Source: Roseateles koreensis
Lineage (GTDB): Bacteria > Pseudomonadota > Gammaproteobacteria > Burkholderiales > Burkholderiaceae_C
Reading direction: 5' to 3'
DNA length: 64,000 nt
Assembly (NCBI RefSeq): GCF_028595305.1
Contig: NZ_JAQQXS010000003.1
Span: 124,001 to 188,000 of the forward strand
A program made the translations under genes and the position numbers. Below the pieces are notes generated by a model, which saw only the letters and a program-made list of their open reading frames with translations, did no database searches and was not told where the DNA came from. Below, piece by piece: positions 9,511-18,200 of the stretch. The first letter of the stretch is position 1. The number at the start of each line of letters is the position of its first letter.

Positions 9511-10455
9511 ATGAATGCATCCAAACAAAGCACCGTTGTCATCGCAACCCGTGAAAGCCGCCTCGCCCTGTGGCAGGCTGAACATGTCAAATCCCGCCTG
9601 GAGACCGAGCTTGCATTGAGCGTGAGCCTGTTGGGCATGACCACGCGGGGCGACCAGATCCTCGATCGCAGCTTGTCCAAAGTGGGCGGCAAGGGCTTGT
9701 TCGTGAAAGAGCTGGAAACCGCGCTGGAAGAAGGGCGTGCGCGTCTGGCGGTGCACTCGCTGAAAGACGTGCCCATGGAGTTGCCTGACGGCTTCGAGTT
9801 GGCCGCCATCCTGGAGCGCGAAGACCCCCGCGACGCTCTGGTGTCTAACCGTTATGCCACGCTGGCCGAACTGCCCTTGGGCGCTTTGGTAGGCACCTCC
9901 AGTCTGCGCCGGGTGGTGCAACTGAAGGCCCTGCGGCCCGACCTGCGCATCGAGCCCTTGCGCGGCAACCTGGACACCCGCATGCGCAAGCTGGACGACG
10001 GTGGCTACGACGCCATTGTTTTGGCGGCGGCGGGCTTGAAACGCCTTGGCGCGGGCGAGCGCATCCGGGCCTGCTTCACGGTGGATGAAATGATTCCTTG
10101 TGCCGGCCAGGGCGCCCTGGGCCTGGAAGTGCGTGCCGACGATCTTGAGCTGAAGCGCTTGATTCAAAGCCTGACCCATCGCCCCACTTGGCTGGCGACT
10201 CTGGCGGAGCGTGCCGTCTCCCGTGCACTGGGCGGCAGTTGCAGCGTACCCTTGGCTGCGCACGGGCGCTGGGTTGATGGGGCTTTGCTCATGACCACCG
10301 CGCTGGGCCATGCTGAACAAACCGAGCGGCCTCTGCTGAGAACCTTGCATCAGGAACCGGTGCAAACCGAGGCGCAGGCGGAGGCCCTGGGGCAACGCGC
10401 TGCCCAGGCTTTGCGCGAGCAGGGGGCGGCGGACTATCTGCCGCAAGCTTGTTGA
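9511..10455 (+). CDS. hemC: Porphobilinogen deaminase (hydroxymethylbilane synthase)
   Basis: HemC joins four porphobilinogens into hydroxymethylbilane in tetrapyrrole synthesis. The start at 9511 ([20 protein letters not shown]) gives 314 residues, the family length. Visible motifs are [15 protein letters not shown], the [11 protein letters not shown] loop, HSLKDVP, the GTSSLRR and [11 protein letters not shown] substrate-binding arginines, and [12 protein letters not shown], which holds the cysteine carrying the dipyrromethane cofactor. It opens a hemC-hemD-hemX-hemY operon with overlapping or nearly touching genes. An in-frame extension to 9415 exists but would begin inside the intergenic region. 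Confidence 0.96.
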   Translation: MNASKQSTVVIATRESRLALWQAEHVKSRLETELALSVSLLGMTTRGDQILDRSLSKVGGKGLFVKELETALEEGRARLAVHSLKDVPMELPDGFELAAILEREDPRDALVSNRYATLAELPLGALVGTSSLRRVVQLKALRPDLRIEPLRGNLDTRMRKLDDGGYDAIVLAAAGLKRLGAGERIRACFTVDEMIPCAGQGALGLEVRADDLELKRLIQSLTHRPTWLATLAERAVSRALGGSCSVPLAAHGRWVDGALLMTTALGHAEQTERPLLRTLHQEPVQTEAQAEALGQRAAQALREQGAADYLPQAC

Positions 10456-11255
10456 CCGCCTTGACCTTGGTGCTGACCCGGCCCGAGGGTCAGGCAGATG
10501 ATTGGCGGCAACGCATGGCGGACCAGGGTGTCCCCACGGTAAGCCTGCCTTTGATTGAAATTTCTCCCGGACCCGACCAAGCTGCCACCCAGGCTTGGGC
10601 CGCCTTGCCCGGTGCCGCGCTGGCATTTTTTGTCAGCCCGAATGCGGTGCAATATTTTTTTGCCGCTCGGCCCCTAGGCCAAGCCTGGCCCATCAACACG
10701 CTGGCCGCCTGCGTCGGGCCTGGCAGCGCCCAGGCTTTGTTGAACTGTGGGGTGCCGGCTGACCAGATTGTGCAGCCGCCCGTTGATGCGGCAAGCCTGG
10801 ACTCCGAGCACCTTTGGCCATTGCTGAGCCCGCTCGACTGGCAGGGGCAAAAGGTATTGCTGCTGCGCGGCGATGGCGGGCGCGAGTGGCTGGCCGATCG
10901 CTTGCGCGAGCGGGGGGCGGTGACGCAGGCCTTTGGTGTGTACCGGCGGCATGGCCCGGTGATGTCGGCAGCGCAGCGCTCGCTCTTGTCGGAAATCTTG
11001 GCGGCGCCGTCGCGCCACGTCTGGTTGTTCAGCAGTGCAGAAGGGGTGGGGCATTTGGCGCATCTGATGCAGGCGCTCAGCCCGGGGTACAACTGGGCGC
11101 CGACCTTGTGTATTTGTACCCATGAGCGCATTGCCGACGCCGCGCGTGCATTGGGGGTGGGGCATGTGGTTTTGGCGCGACCCCAGCCCCTTGCCGTCCA
11201 GCAGGCCCTGCTCACACTGCAGGGCGGCCCCTACAATGATTTCCACTGTGAGTGA
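10452..11255 (+). CDS. hemD: Uroporphyrinogen-III synthase
   Basis: HemD closes and inverts ring D of hydroxymethylbilane to make uroporphyrinogen III. The product is about 267 residues and starts (M)[17 protein letters not shown], with the LTRP opening typical of the family. No ATG is available near the 5' end. The TTG at 10452 overlaps the hemC stop as TTGA, which suggests translational coupling; a TTG three bases earlier is equally possible. The 3' end runs 20 bases into hemX. Sequence conservation in this family is low, so the call leans on length, the LTRP motif and the position between hemC and hemX. Confidence 0.88.
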   Translation: MTALTLVLTRPEGQADDWRQRMADQGVPTVSLPLIEISPGPDQAATQAWAALPGAALAFFVSPNAVQYFFAARPLGQAWPINTLAACVGPGSAQALLNCGVPADQIVQPPVDAASLDSEHLWPLLSPLDWQGQKVLLLRGDGGREWLADRLRERGAVTQAFGVYRRHGPVMSAAQRSLLSEILAAPSRHVWLFSSAEGVGHLAHLMQALSPGYNWAPTLCICTHERIADAARALGVGHVVLARPQPLAVQQALLTLQGGPYNDFHCE

Positions 11256-12438
11256 CAAGCAACTTCCCCCCATCGAGGCCGAGCCGATCCTGATCGAGCC
11301 TCCCGCCGCTGCCTCGTCGTCCAGCCCGGCAGCATCGCCGCCGGTTGGTGCTGCGCAGCCCATTCGCTCCGCGTTGCCTGCCTGGGTTCCCATTGCCGCA
11401 GGCGTGGTGGCCTTGTTCAGCGCGGCCGGTCTGGGGCTGTCCTGGCAGAACATGAGCCGCCAACAACGGCTTGAGCAAGAGTTGGTGCGCCGCCAGGATT
11501 TGGCGCAAACCGACGCCGGAGAAGCACGGGCCGCGGCCAAGTCTTCGCAAGAACTCACGCGCGACACCGCGGCCAAAGTTGCGCTGCTGGACGCCCGCTT
11601 GGCCGAAGTGGCCTTGCAGCGCGGGCAGTTGGAGGAGCTGATTCAGTCCATGTCTCGTTCGCGCGATGAAAACGTCATTGGCGATATCGAGGCCTCGATC
11701 CGTGTGGCCTTGCAGCAATCCAGCATCACCGGCAGTGCCGAACCGCTGGTTGTCACCTTGAAGCTGGCCGATGAACGCCTGCAGCGCTACAAACAACCCC
11801 GAATGGAAGGCGTGCGCCGTGCCGTGGCACGTGATCTGGACCGGGTCAAGTCGGTCAGCGTGGTCGACGTGTCGACGCTGACGATCAAACTCGACGAAGT
11901 GGTGCGCTTGGTTGACGAATTGCCCCTGATCGCGGTGGCGGAACAAGCCAACGAATTCAAGTCACGCACCACGGAGGACCGCGCCAAGACCCCCGCCGCA
12001 AAAAACACCAAGACCAGCAAAGGGACTGAAACACCCAGTGATGGCTGGCTGGGTGCGTGGTGGCCTGAGGCTCAAAAAACCCTGGGCGACTCGGCCAGCC
12101 GCATCTGGCTGGAAACCCGCAGCCTCATCCGCGTCACCCGCATCGAGCGTCCTGAAGCGGTGTTGCTGGCGCCAGAGCAGGCCTTCTTCCTGCGCGAGAA
12201 CTTGAAGTTGCGCCTTTTGAACACGCGCTTGGCTTTGTTGAGCCGGCAGTTTGAAACCGCGCAGGCTGATCTGCGTGACAGCCAAGACATGCTCAACCGC
12301 TACTTTGACAGCCGCTCCCGCAAAGTCAGCGCGGCCACCGAGTTGCTGCGCCAAGTGGCGGGCCAAGCACGCCAGGTCGTGGTGCCGCGCCCCGACGACA
12401 CCTTGGCTGCGTTGGCTGCTGCGGCGGCCGGGCGCTGA
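11236..12438 (+). CDS. hemX: HemX-family membrane protein (uroporphyrinogen-III C-methyltransferase-like)
   Basis: A 400-residue protein of the HemX family (PF04375), anchored in the inner membrane by one helix at about 53-75 (PIAAGVVALFSAAGLGLSW). A charged coiled-coil region follows, with a long C-terminal domain containing the family-type stretch LETRSLIRVTRIERPEAVLL. Many homologues are annotated as methyltransferases because of fusion partners, but there is no SAM-binding domain here, so an enzymatic role is doubtful. ATG 11236 lies inside the end of hemD (20-base overlap); a GTG at 11248 is an alternative start. It sits in the hemCDXY operon. Confidence 0.87.
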   Translation: MISTVSDKQLPPIEAEPILIEPPAAASSSSPAASPPVGAAQPIRSALPAWVPIAAGVVALFSAAGLGLSWQNMSRQQRLEQELVRRQDLAQTDAGEARAAAKSSQELTRDTAAKVALLDARLAEVALQRGQLEELIQSMSRSRDENVIGDIEASIRVALQQSSITGSAEPLVVTLKLADERLQRYKQPRMEGVRRAVARDLDRVKSVSVVDVSTLTIKLDEVVRLVDELPLIAVAEQANEFKSRTTEDRAKTPAAKNTKTSKGTETPSDGWLGAWWPEAQKTLGDSASRIWLETRSLIRVTRIERPEAVLLAPEQAFFLRENLKLRLLNTRLALLSRQFETAQADLRDSQDMLNRYFDSRSRKVSAATELLRQVAGQARQVVVPRPDDTLAALAAAAAGR

Positions 12439-12456
12439 CAGGTGAAGGGCTGAGTC

Positions 12457-13704
12457 ATGCGCACCGTCATCTGGTTGGTTTTACTTTTCTCCGTGGCTGT
12501 TGTGGCCGCGCTGGCGCTGGGCCGCAATGACGGGCTGGCGAGTTTTTATTGGGGCGGCTGGCGACTCGACGTGTCGCTGAACTTGTTTTTGCTGGTGCTC
12601 GTGGGCAGCTGCTTTGCGCTGGTGTCCGCCATTCAAACCATCAGCGCGCTGATCAGCTTGCCGCAACGAGCCAAAGAGTGGCGGGTGGCTCAGCGCGAGC
12701 GTAGCGCCCAAATCGCGCTGCGCGAAGGCTTGGCCGAGTTTTTTGGTGCACGGTACGGGCGCTCTCAAAAAGCCGCGCAACGCGCGCTGACCATCCACGC
12801 ACAAACGCCCGAGCTGGAGCGTGATGACGGTTTTCTTGCCTTGGGCCATCTCCTGGCCGCCAGCAGTGCGCACCGTCTGCAAGACCGCAAGCGGCGCGAC
12901 GAGCAATTGGGCTTGGCGCTTGATTTCTCACGCCGCACGGCAGCCGGCAAGGCGCAAGAAGAGGGCGCTTTGTTGTTGGCCGCTGAATGGGCGCTGGATG
13001 ACCGGGACGCCAATCGCGCCCTGCGCTTGCTGGCCGACCTCAGCCCCGGGGTTGCGCGGCGCACCCAGGCCTTGCGGCTAAAGCTGCAGGCCAGCCGATT
13101 GTCAAAACAGTACCTGGAAGCCTTGCGCACGGCCCGCTTGCTGGCCAAGCACCAAGGCTTCTCCAAAGTCGCCGCGCAGGGTTTGCTGCGCTCCCTGGCC
13201 TTTGAGGCCTTGGACAGCACGCGGGATGTGGACCAACTGCGCAAAGTCTGGCAGCAGTTGGATGCGGCAGACCGTCGCGATGTCTGGGTAGCCTGCCGCG
13301 CCGCGACACGTTCAGCGGCCTTGGGGTCGCCAGATGACGGACGCGGCTGGTTGCGGCCATTCTGGGACGATATCGGCGAACTCCCTGAAGATGAACGTAT
13401 TGTCCTCGCGGAGTCCCTGGTGCCCGTACTGCCCGGCTTGGCCCCTGAGTGGCTGCAACGCCTCGAGTCGGCGGCGCAGCGTTTTCCTCGCGACAAATAC
13501 CTGACCTACGCGCTCGGCCACGCCTTGGCTGAACGCCAGCTATGGGGCAAAGCCCGGCTGATGCTTGAGCAAGTCTGCGAGGACCATGGCGTGTCGACCT
13601 TGGCCCGGCGCCGCAGTTGGTTGACTCTGGCGCAGTTGGCGGCACAAGACGGTGACCTCGACCGCCGCGCACGCTGCTTCGAGGCCGCCGCTGGCGTGCA
13701 TTGA
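12457..13704 (+). CDS. hemY: HemY-like inner-membrane TPR protein
   Basis: A 415-residue protein with two N-terminal hydrophobic helices (about 3-20 and 42-65), then the charged HemY_N region (PQRAKEWRVAQRERSAQIAL), then alpha-helical repeats of TPR character through to the C-terminus. This is the proteobacterial HemY of the hemCDXY operon, not the Bacillus protoporphyrinogen oxidase of the same name. Its role in haem synthesis is poorly defined. It starts 18 bases after hemX and is the last gene of the operon; tRNA genes follow. Confidence 0.88.
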   Translation: MRTVIWLVLLFSVAVVAALALGRNDGLASFYWGGWRLDVSLNLFLLVLVGSCFALVSAIQTISALISLPQRAKEWRVAQRERSAQIALREGLAEFFGARYGRSQKAAQRALTIHAQTPELERDDGFLALGHLLAASSAHRLQDRKRRDEQLGLALDFSRRTAAGKAQEEGALLLAAEWALDDRDANRALRLLADLSPGVARRTQALRLKLQASRLSKQYLEALRTARLLAKHQGFSKVAAQGLLRSLAFEALDSTRDVDQLRKVWQQLDAADRRDVWVACRAATRSAALGSPDDGRGWLRPFWDDIGELPEDERIVLAESLVPVLPGLAPEWLQRLESAAQRFPRDKYLTYALGHALAERQLWGKARLMLEQVCEDHGVSTLARRRSWLTLAQLAAQDGDLDRRARCFEAAAGVH

Positions 13705-13723
13705 GTCAAAAATTTGAAAATTC

Positions 13724-13753
13724 TTGCTCGGACCTAAAAACCCATGCTATAGT
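13724..13753 (+). promoter_or_regulatory. Promoter of the first tRNA-Arg gene
   Basis: TATAGT at 13748-13753 is preceded by a weak -35 box, TTGCTC at 13724-13729, with 18-base spacing. The -10 box lies 10 bases before the mature tRNA. The same ten-base CATGCTATAG core recurs before the second tRNA copy. Confidence 0.55.
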
Positions 13754-13763
13754 GCAAGGCTTC

Positions 13764-13840
13764 GCGGCTGTAGCTCAGTTGGATAGAGTACTTGGCTACG
13801 AACCAAGGGGTCGTGGGTTCGAATCCTGCCAGCCGCACCA
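13764..13840 (+). tRNA. tRNA-Arg (anticodon ACG), copy 1
   Basis: A 77-base gene with CCA encoded. The acceptor stem GCGGCTG pairs with CAGCCGC. The D-arm has AGCTCAGTTGGATAGAGT. The anticodon arm CTTGG/CCAAG encloses the loop CTACGAA, giving anticodon ACG. The T-loop is GTTCGAATC. A34 is normally deaminated to inosine by TadA in this tRNA, allowing it to read CGU, CGC and CGA. Confidence 0.97.
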
Positions 13841-13928
13841 AATTACTAAAACAAGAAGAATAAAAAGACGAAATTAAAAGTCTTTGAGTTTGTTTGAAGA
13901 GTTTGATGTTTTGCGAAGAAAAACAGTA

Positions 13929-13960
13929 AAGCCTCAGCAAAAAATTGCAGAGGCTTTTTT
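13929..13960 (+). terminator. Terminator after tRNA-Arg copy 1
   Basis: The stem AAGCCTC/GAGGCTT, with an inner GCAA/TTGC pairing around an A-rich loop, is followed by a run of T. It lies about 90 bases after the first tRNA. The stretch between tRNA and hairpin is AT-rich and shows no gene. Confidence 0.75.
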
Positions 13961-14071
13961 ATGTAAAGACCTGAAACTGCAACAGGGCGGCGACTGAATC
14001 GATTTGAATTCGAAAAGATTCGAAAATCGATAAAGAAACCAAAAATTCCCGTTGAGCATGGAATTACATGC

Positions 14072-14077
14072 TATAGT
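14072..14077 (+). promoter_or_regulatory. -10 box of the second tRNA-Arg gene
   Basis: TATAGT sits within CATGCTATAG, as before copy 1, and lies 12 bases before the tRNA. A possible -35 (TTGAGC, 14052-14057) is only 14 bases away, so the -35 is uncertain. Confidence 0.5.
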
Positions 14078-14089
14078 AGAGGGCTTGAA

Positions 14090-14166
14090 GCGGCTGTAGC
14101 TCAGTTGGATAGAGTACTTGGCTACGAACCAAGGGGTCGTGGGTTCGAATCCTGCCAGCCGCACCA
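14090..14166 (+). tRNA. tRNA-Arg (anticodon ACG), copy 2
   Basis: Identical over all 77 bases to the copy at 13764, including the encoded CCA. The two copies are separated by about 250 bases holding a terminator and a second promoter, so each is an independent transcription unit. The duplication raises gene dosage for the main arginine decoder. Confidence 0.97.
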
Positions 14167-14183
14167 AAAATAAAAAGAGAATC

Positions 14184-14218
14184 AACGGGTTAGAAGTGTA
14201 AGCTTCTAACCCGTTTTC
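14184..14218 (+). terminator. Terminator after tRNA-Arg copy 2
   Basis: A 13-bp perfect stem starting AACGGGTTAGAAG with the loop TGTAAG is followed by a short T-rich tract. It begins 18 bases after the tRNA. Confidence 0.8.
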
Positions 14219-14379
14219 CGTTTCCGGAGGGCCTTTTAGGCGCATTCCCCATCCTCGTGCACCTGGTGTGGCAGCGTGTCGATGTGGCGCCTCAGGGATT
14301 GCTACAGATGGGGCTCTCCCATACCCTCCCGGGCGCTGATGGAAATCACGATGCAGATGGCGGGCTGGGGCGAATCGGT

Positions 14380-14853
14380 TTAAGCAATCGCGTCAACCGG
14401 CAGTACCGCATCTTTCAAGACGCTGCGCAGCACGAAGCTGCTGTGCACGCCGCTGACGCCTGGGATGCGGGTCAGATGCCCAAGCAAAAGGGCTTGGTAG
14501 TGATCCATATCCCGAACGGCCACCTTGAGTTGATAGTCGGCAGCTTGGCCGGTGATCAGCAAGCACTCGAGAACCTCCGGCAATAAACCGACTGCCGCCT
14601 CGAAACTCGCGAAGCGCTCCGGCGTATGGGCATCCATCGAGATATGGATCAATGCGATCAGCGTCAGGCCGAGCTTCTTGGCGTCGAGCACGGCGCGGTA
14701 GCCGGTGACAAGCCCGGCCTCTTCCAGGGCCCGTACGCGGCGCAAGCAAGGCGAGGGCGACAGCCCGATCCGGTCCGCAAGTTCCTGGTTGTTGATACGT
14801 CCCTCCTTCTGCAGGATGAGGAGGATCTGCCGGTCAAACTTGTCAATGTTCAA
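14380..14853 (-). CDS. Lrp/AsnC-family transcriptional regulator
   Basis: A 157-residue regulator with an N-terminal winged helix-turn-helix (ELADRIGLSPSPCLRRVRALEEAG) and a C-terminal RAM/AsnC ligand-binding domain (residues about 70-150). I choose the TTG at 14853, which gives the usual family opening (M)NIDKFDRQILLILQ and has AGGG about 8 bases upstream. The longer open frame to 14934 would add an atypical cysteine-rich leader. No amino-acid catabolism or exporter gene lies beside it in the divergent direction, so the regulated gene is unknown. It is the last conventional gene before the CRISPR array. Confidence 0.87.
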   Translation of the reverse strand: MNIDKFDRQILLILQKEGRINNQELADRIGLSPSPCLRRVRALEEAGLVTGYRAVLDAKKLGLTLIALIHISMDAHTPERFASFEAAVGLLPEVLECLLITGQAADYQLKVAVRDMDHYQALLLGHLTRIPGVSGVHSSFVLRSVLKDAVLPVDAIA

Positions 14854-15295
14854 TTGATGCCCTAAATTCGAATGAATTTGGCAGATTATTGCGCATTTGA
14901 ATTGAATTTTGTTGTATTCGCAATCGTCTGCCAAAGCCTTTTTCCTACACTTTAGGCATTGAGTTATCGACTCAGGCAGCGGCAGGCCACCCGCCTCACT
15001 CTCGCGCAGCCAGCTTCAAAAGAGCCGAGGCGGCGCGCCAAAGACCCCCAAGTGCATTCACATGCCTTGGGGTTTCGCTTTTCAGGCCGCGCTTATGCGT
15101 GCTGCTGTTGGTGCTCGCCAAGGCGGCAGCAAGAGGGGGCAGCGGGTGAGACAGCACAATCTGCGAGTTGGATGTTGCTAATTTCTGGCTCGGTCAATCA
15201 CTGTGTCATCGTATGGGCATATCGTTGATTGTGAAAAGAAGAGCATGAAGATTTGCTCAGGGAGCCGTACCGGCTCAGTGGGCCACTTCGTCCAC
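14854..15295. other. Gene-free gap between the Lrp-type gene and the CRISPR array, with one hairpin
   Basis: No convincing coding region is seen. The Lrp-proximal part is AT-rich and is likely the promoter of that regulator. At 15046-15082 a stem CCCCAAG/CTTGGGG with an inner GCA/TGC pairing is followed by TTTCGCTTTT on the plus strand, which resembles an intrinsic terminator although no plus-strand gene feeds into it. The 32 bases before the last repeat (15264-15295) have the length of a spacer but have no repeat on their far side. Confidence 0.5.
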
Positions 15296-18200
15296 TTTCT
15301 GAGCTGCCTGTCCGGCAGTGAACACGGCGTGACGTTAATTGCAGGGGCTGAGCAATTTCTGAGCTGCCTGTCCGGAAGTGAACTCGCTATAGGCGCATGC
15401 CGCATGGATGTGATGTTTCTGAGCTGCCTGTCCGGCAGTGAACAGTGCCCTTGCATTGCCTCCCCTACCTCCTTTTTTCTGAGCTGCCTGTCCGGCAGTG
15501 AACCGGCCGTCGAATCGTGCGATGTTTGAAAGACTTTTCTGAGCTGCCTGTCCGGCAGTGAACCGGCCGTCGAATCGTGCGATGTTTGAAAGACTTTTCT
15601 GAGCTGCCTGTCCGGCAGTGAACTGGCCTGAGTGCGCCGGTGACTTTGCACCGCTTTTCTGAGCTGCCTGTCCGGCAGTGAACGCAACCCGACGCATTCG
15701 CGGTCGCGCTTGGATTTTCTGAGCTGCCTGTCCGGCAGTGAACGCCCAAGGTGATGCCGATGGCCAAGAGGCCAGTTTCTGAGCTGCCTGTCCGGCAGTG
15801 AACTGACTCAGGAAAGCTTGTCGAGGCTCCGAACTTTTCTGAGCTGCCTGTCCGGCAGTGAACCCATCGGTGCGCACTGCCGGATGAGTTGATGCTTTCT
15901 GAGCTGCCTGTCCGGCAGTGAACTGTCATGAGTCATCGCGTACCTTTGGTCATTTTTTCTGAGCTGCCTGTCCGGCAGTGAACCGCTTCGGCGGCGGACT
16001 ACGCGAGCTTGCGGATTTCTGAGCTGCCTGTCCGGCAGTGAACAGTGAACGCCATTTTGTTCGTTGTGACCGAGTTTTCTGAGCTGCCTGTCCGGCAGTG
16101 AACGGTTGATCGCACTCGCCGGCTTGCTATCCGATTTTCTGAGCTGCCTGTCCGGCAGTGAACGTGTGATGTTGATGTGCTGATCGCTGCAGGATTTTCT
16201 GAGCTGCCTGTCCGGCAGTGAACGAACTTTTGGAGGCGTGCATTTGCACTGTTTTTTTCTGAGCTGCCTGTCCGGCAGTGAACCACCTGAACCATGCTTA
16301 GAAAACTTCCGAAATTTTCTGAGCTGCCTGTCCGGCAGTGAACATAGTGCTCAAGCTGCTATTTATTATGCGTATTTTCTGAGCTGCCTGTCCGGCAGTG
16401 AACATTTCATCGGGTTTCTGGCGCGTTGTTAAACATTTCTGAGCTGCCTGTCCGGCAGTGAACGCCGAGGACTGGCTTGCTGCTCGGCCTGATTTTTTCT
16501 GAGCTGCCTGTCCGGCAGTGAACCAAGCAAGAGGCCCCCACTCCACCCACTTTGATTTCTGAGCTGCCTGTCCGGCAGTGAACATCAAGATGACCGAGGT
16601 TTATGTCGACGGCAATTTCTGAGCTGCCTGTCCGGCAGTGAACAGGAAAAGCATGAAGCCCACCACTGCCGAAAATTTCTGAGCTGCCTGTCCGGCAGTG
16701 AACGACGGGGTTTGAGCATCGTGACCATCACGACCGTTTCTGAGCTGCCTGTCCGGCAGTGAACCCACCGCCCCGGCGGCTCCGGGATTCCTGATATTTC
16801 TGAGCTGCCTGTCCGGCAGTGAACGCACAGGCGCCGGGCTGGCAGTTTGTGCCGGTTTTCTGAGCTGCCTGTCCGGCAGTGAACCGGATCTGCGCGGCGT
16901 GCCCCTTCGCCGTGGCTTTCTGAGCTGCCTGTCCGGCAGTGAACTGTTGATGCGCCTACCTTCAGCCGCCTGACCTTTTCTGAGCTGCCTGTCCGGCAGT
17001 GAACTGCCAATGATGAGTTCGCTGAAAAGATCGCGTTTTCTGAGCTGCCTGTCCGGCAGTGAACCGCAGGAAACGACGCTAAAGCCGATGCCTACTGTTT
17101 CTGAGCTGCCTGTCCGGCAGTGAACTACGTGTGCGGCGCATGGCCTAACGTGTTCTATTTCTGAGCTGCCTGTCCGGCAGTGAACGTGCGACATGAGCAA
17201 GCAAGACCAAGGCGACGTTTCTGAGCTGCCTGTCCGGCAGTGAACGGCACAACTCGGGCCAACTTCAAGGTCGGCATTTTCTGAGCTGCCTGTCCGGCAG
17301 TGAACTTGCCCTTGGCGTCGAAACCCGTTTGGATGTATTTCTGAGCTGCCTGTCCGGCAGTGAACCGAATAGCAAAGAGTTGCATTCGGAACTGATGTTT
17401 TCTGAGCTGCCTGTCCGGCAGTGAACAACCCACGTTTTGCAGGATGCGCGGGCCTCAATTTCTGAGCTGCCTGTCCGGCAGTGAACCATATTTTTGGAGA
17501 CGGGACTACTCCTGAAGATTTCTGAGCTGCCTGTCCGGCAGTGAACTAGCTACCCTCAATCTACTGGCCATATTTTTGTTTCTGAGCTGCCTGTCCGGCA
17601 GTGAACCAAAAACTATGTTTTCCGTGCTCGCACTTGCTTTTCTGAGCTGCCTGTCCGGCAGTGAACAAGGGCAAGGGCAAGGGCAAGGGCAAGTGCAATT
17701 TCTGAGCTGCCTGTCCGGCAGTGAACGATCGTCACCGTGTCTGCCGCACTGGTTGTCATTTCTGAGCTGCCTGTCCGGCAGTGAACGCTTGACCATGCCG
17801 TCGAGTTGTTCGGCATCGCGTTTCTGAGCTGCCTGTCCGGCAGTGAACTCTACGTGCTGCGCCGCGTGCCCGGCGCCGCTTTTCTGAGCTGCCTGTCCGG
17901 CAGTGAACTTTCGTTTAGCAACTGGGGCAGCATCTATCAATTTCTGAGCTGCCTGTCCGGCAGTGAACCGTCTCAACGTCGCCGGTCGGCGTGCCGTCAG
18001 TTTCTGAGCTGCCTGTCCGGCAGTGAACCGCCGCGCACGCGATTTGCGGCGCCGGTCCGATTTCTGAGCTGCCTGTCCGGCAGTGAACTGGTGGTTGTCG
18101 TTCTCTCAAACATCGCAGGATTTCTGAGCTGCCTGTCCGGCAGTGAACCCCGATACGCTGGCCTCAAATGCCCTGAATACTTTCTGAGCTGCCTGTCCGG

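Noticed and set aside
15264-15295. A possible 154th spacer beyond the last repeat
   Set aside because: The length is right, but no repeat or degenerate repeat is visible on its far side, so it is treated as flanking DNA.
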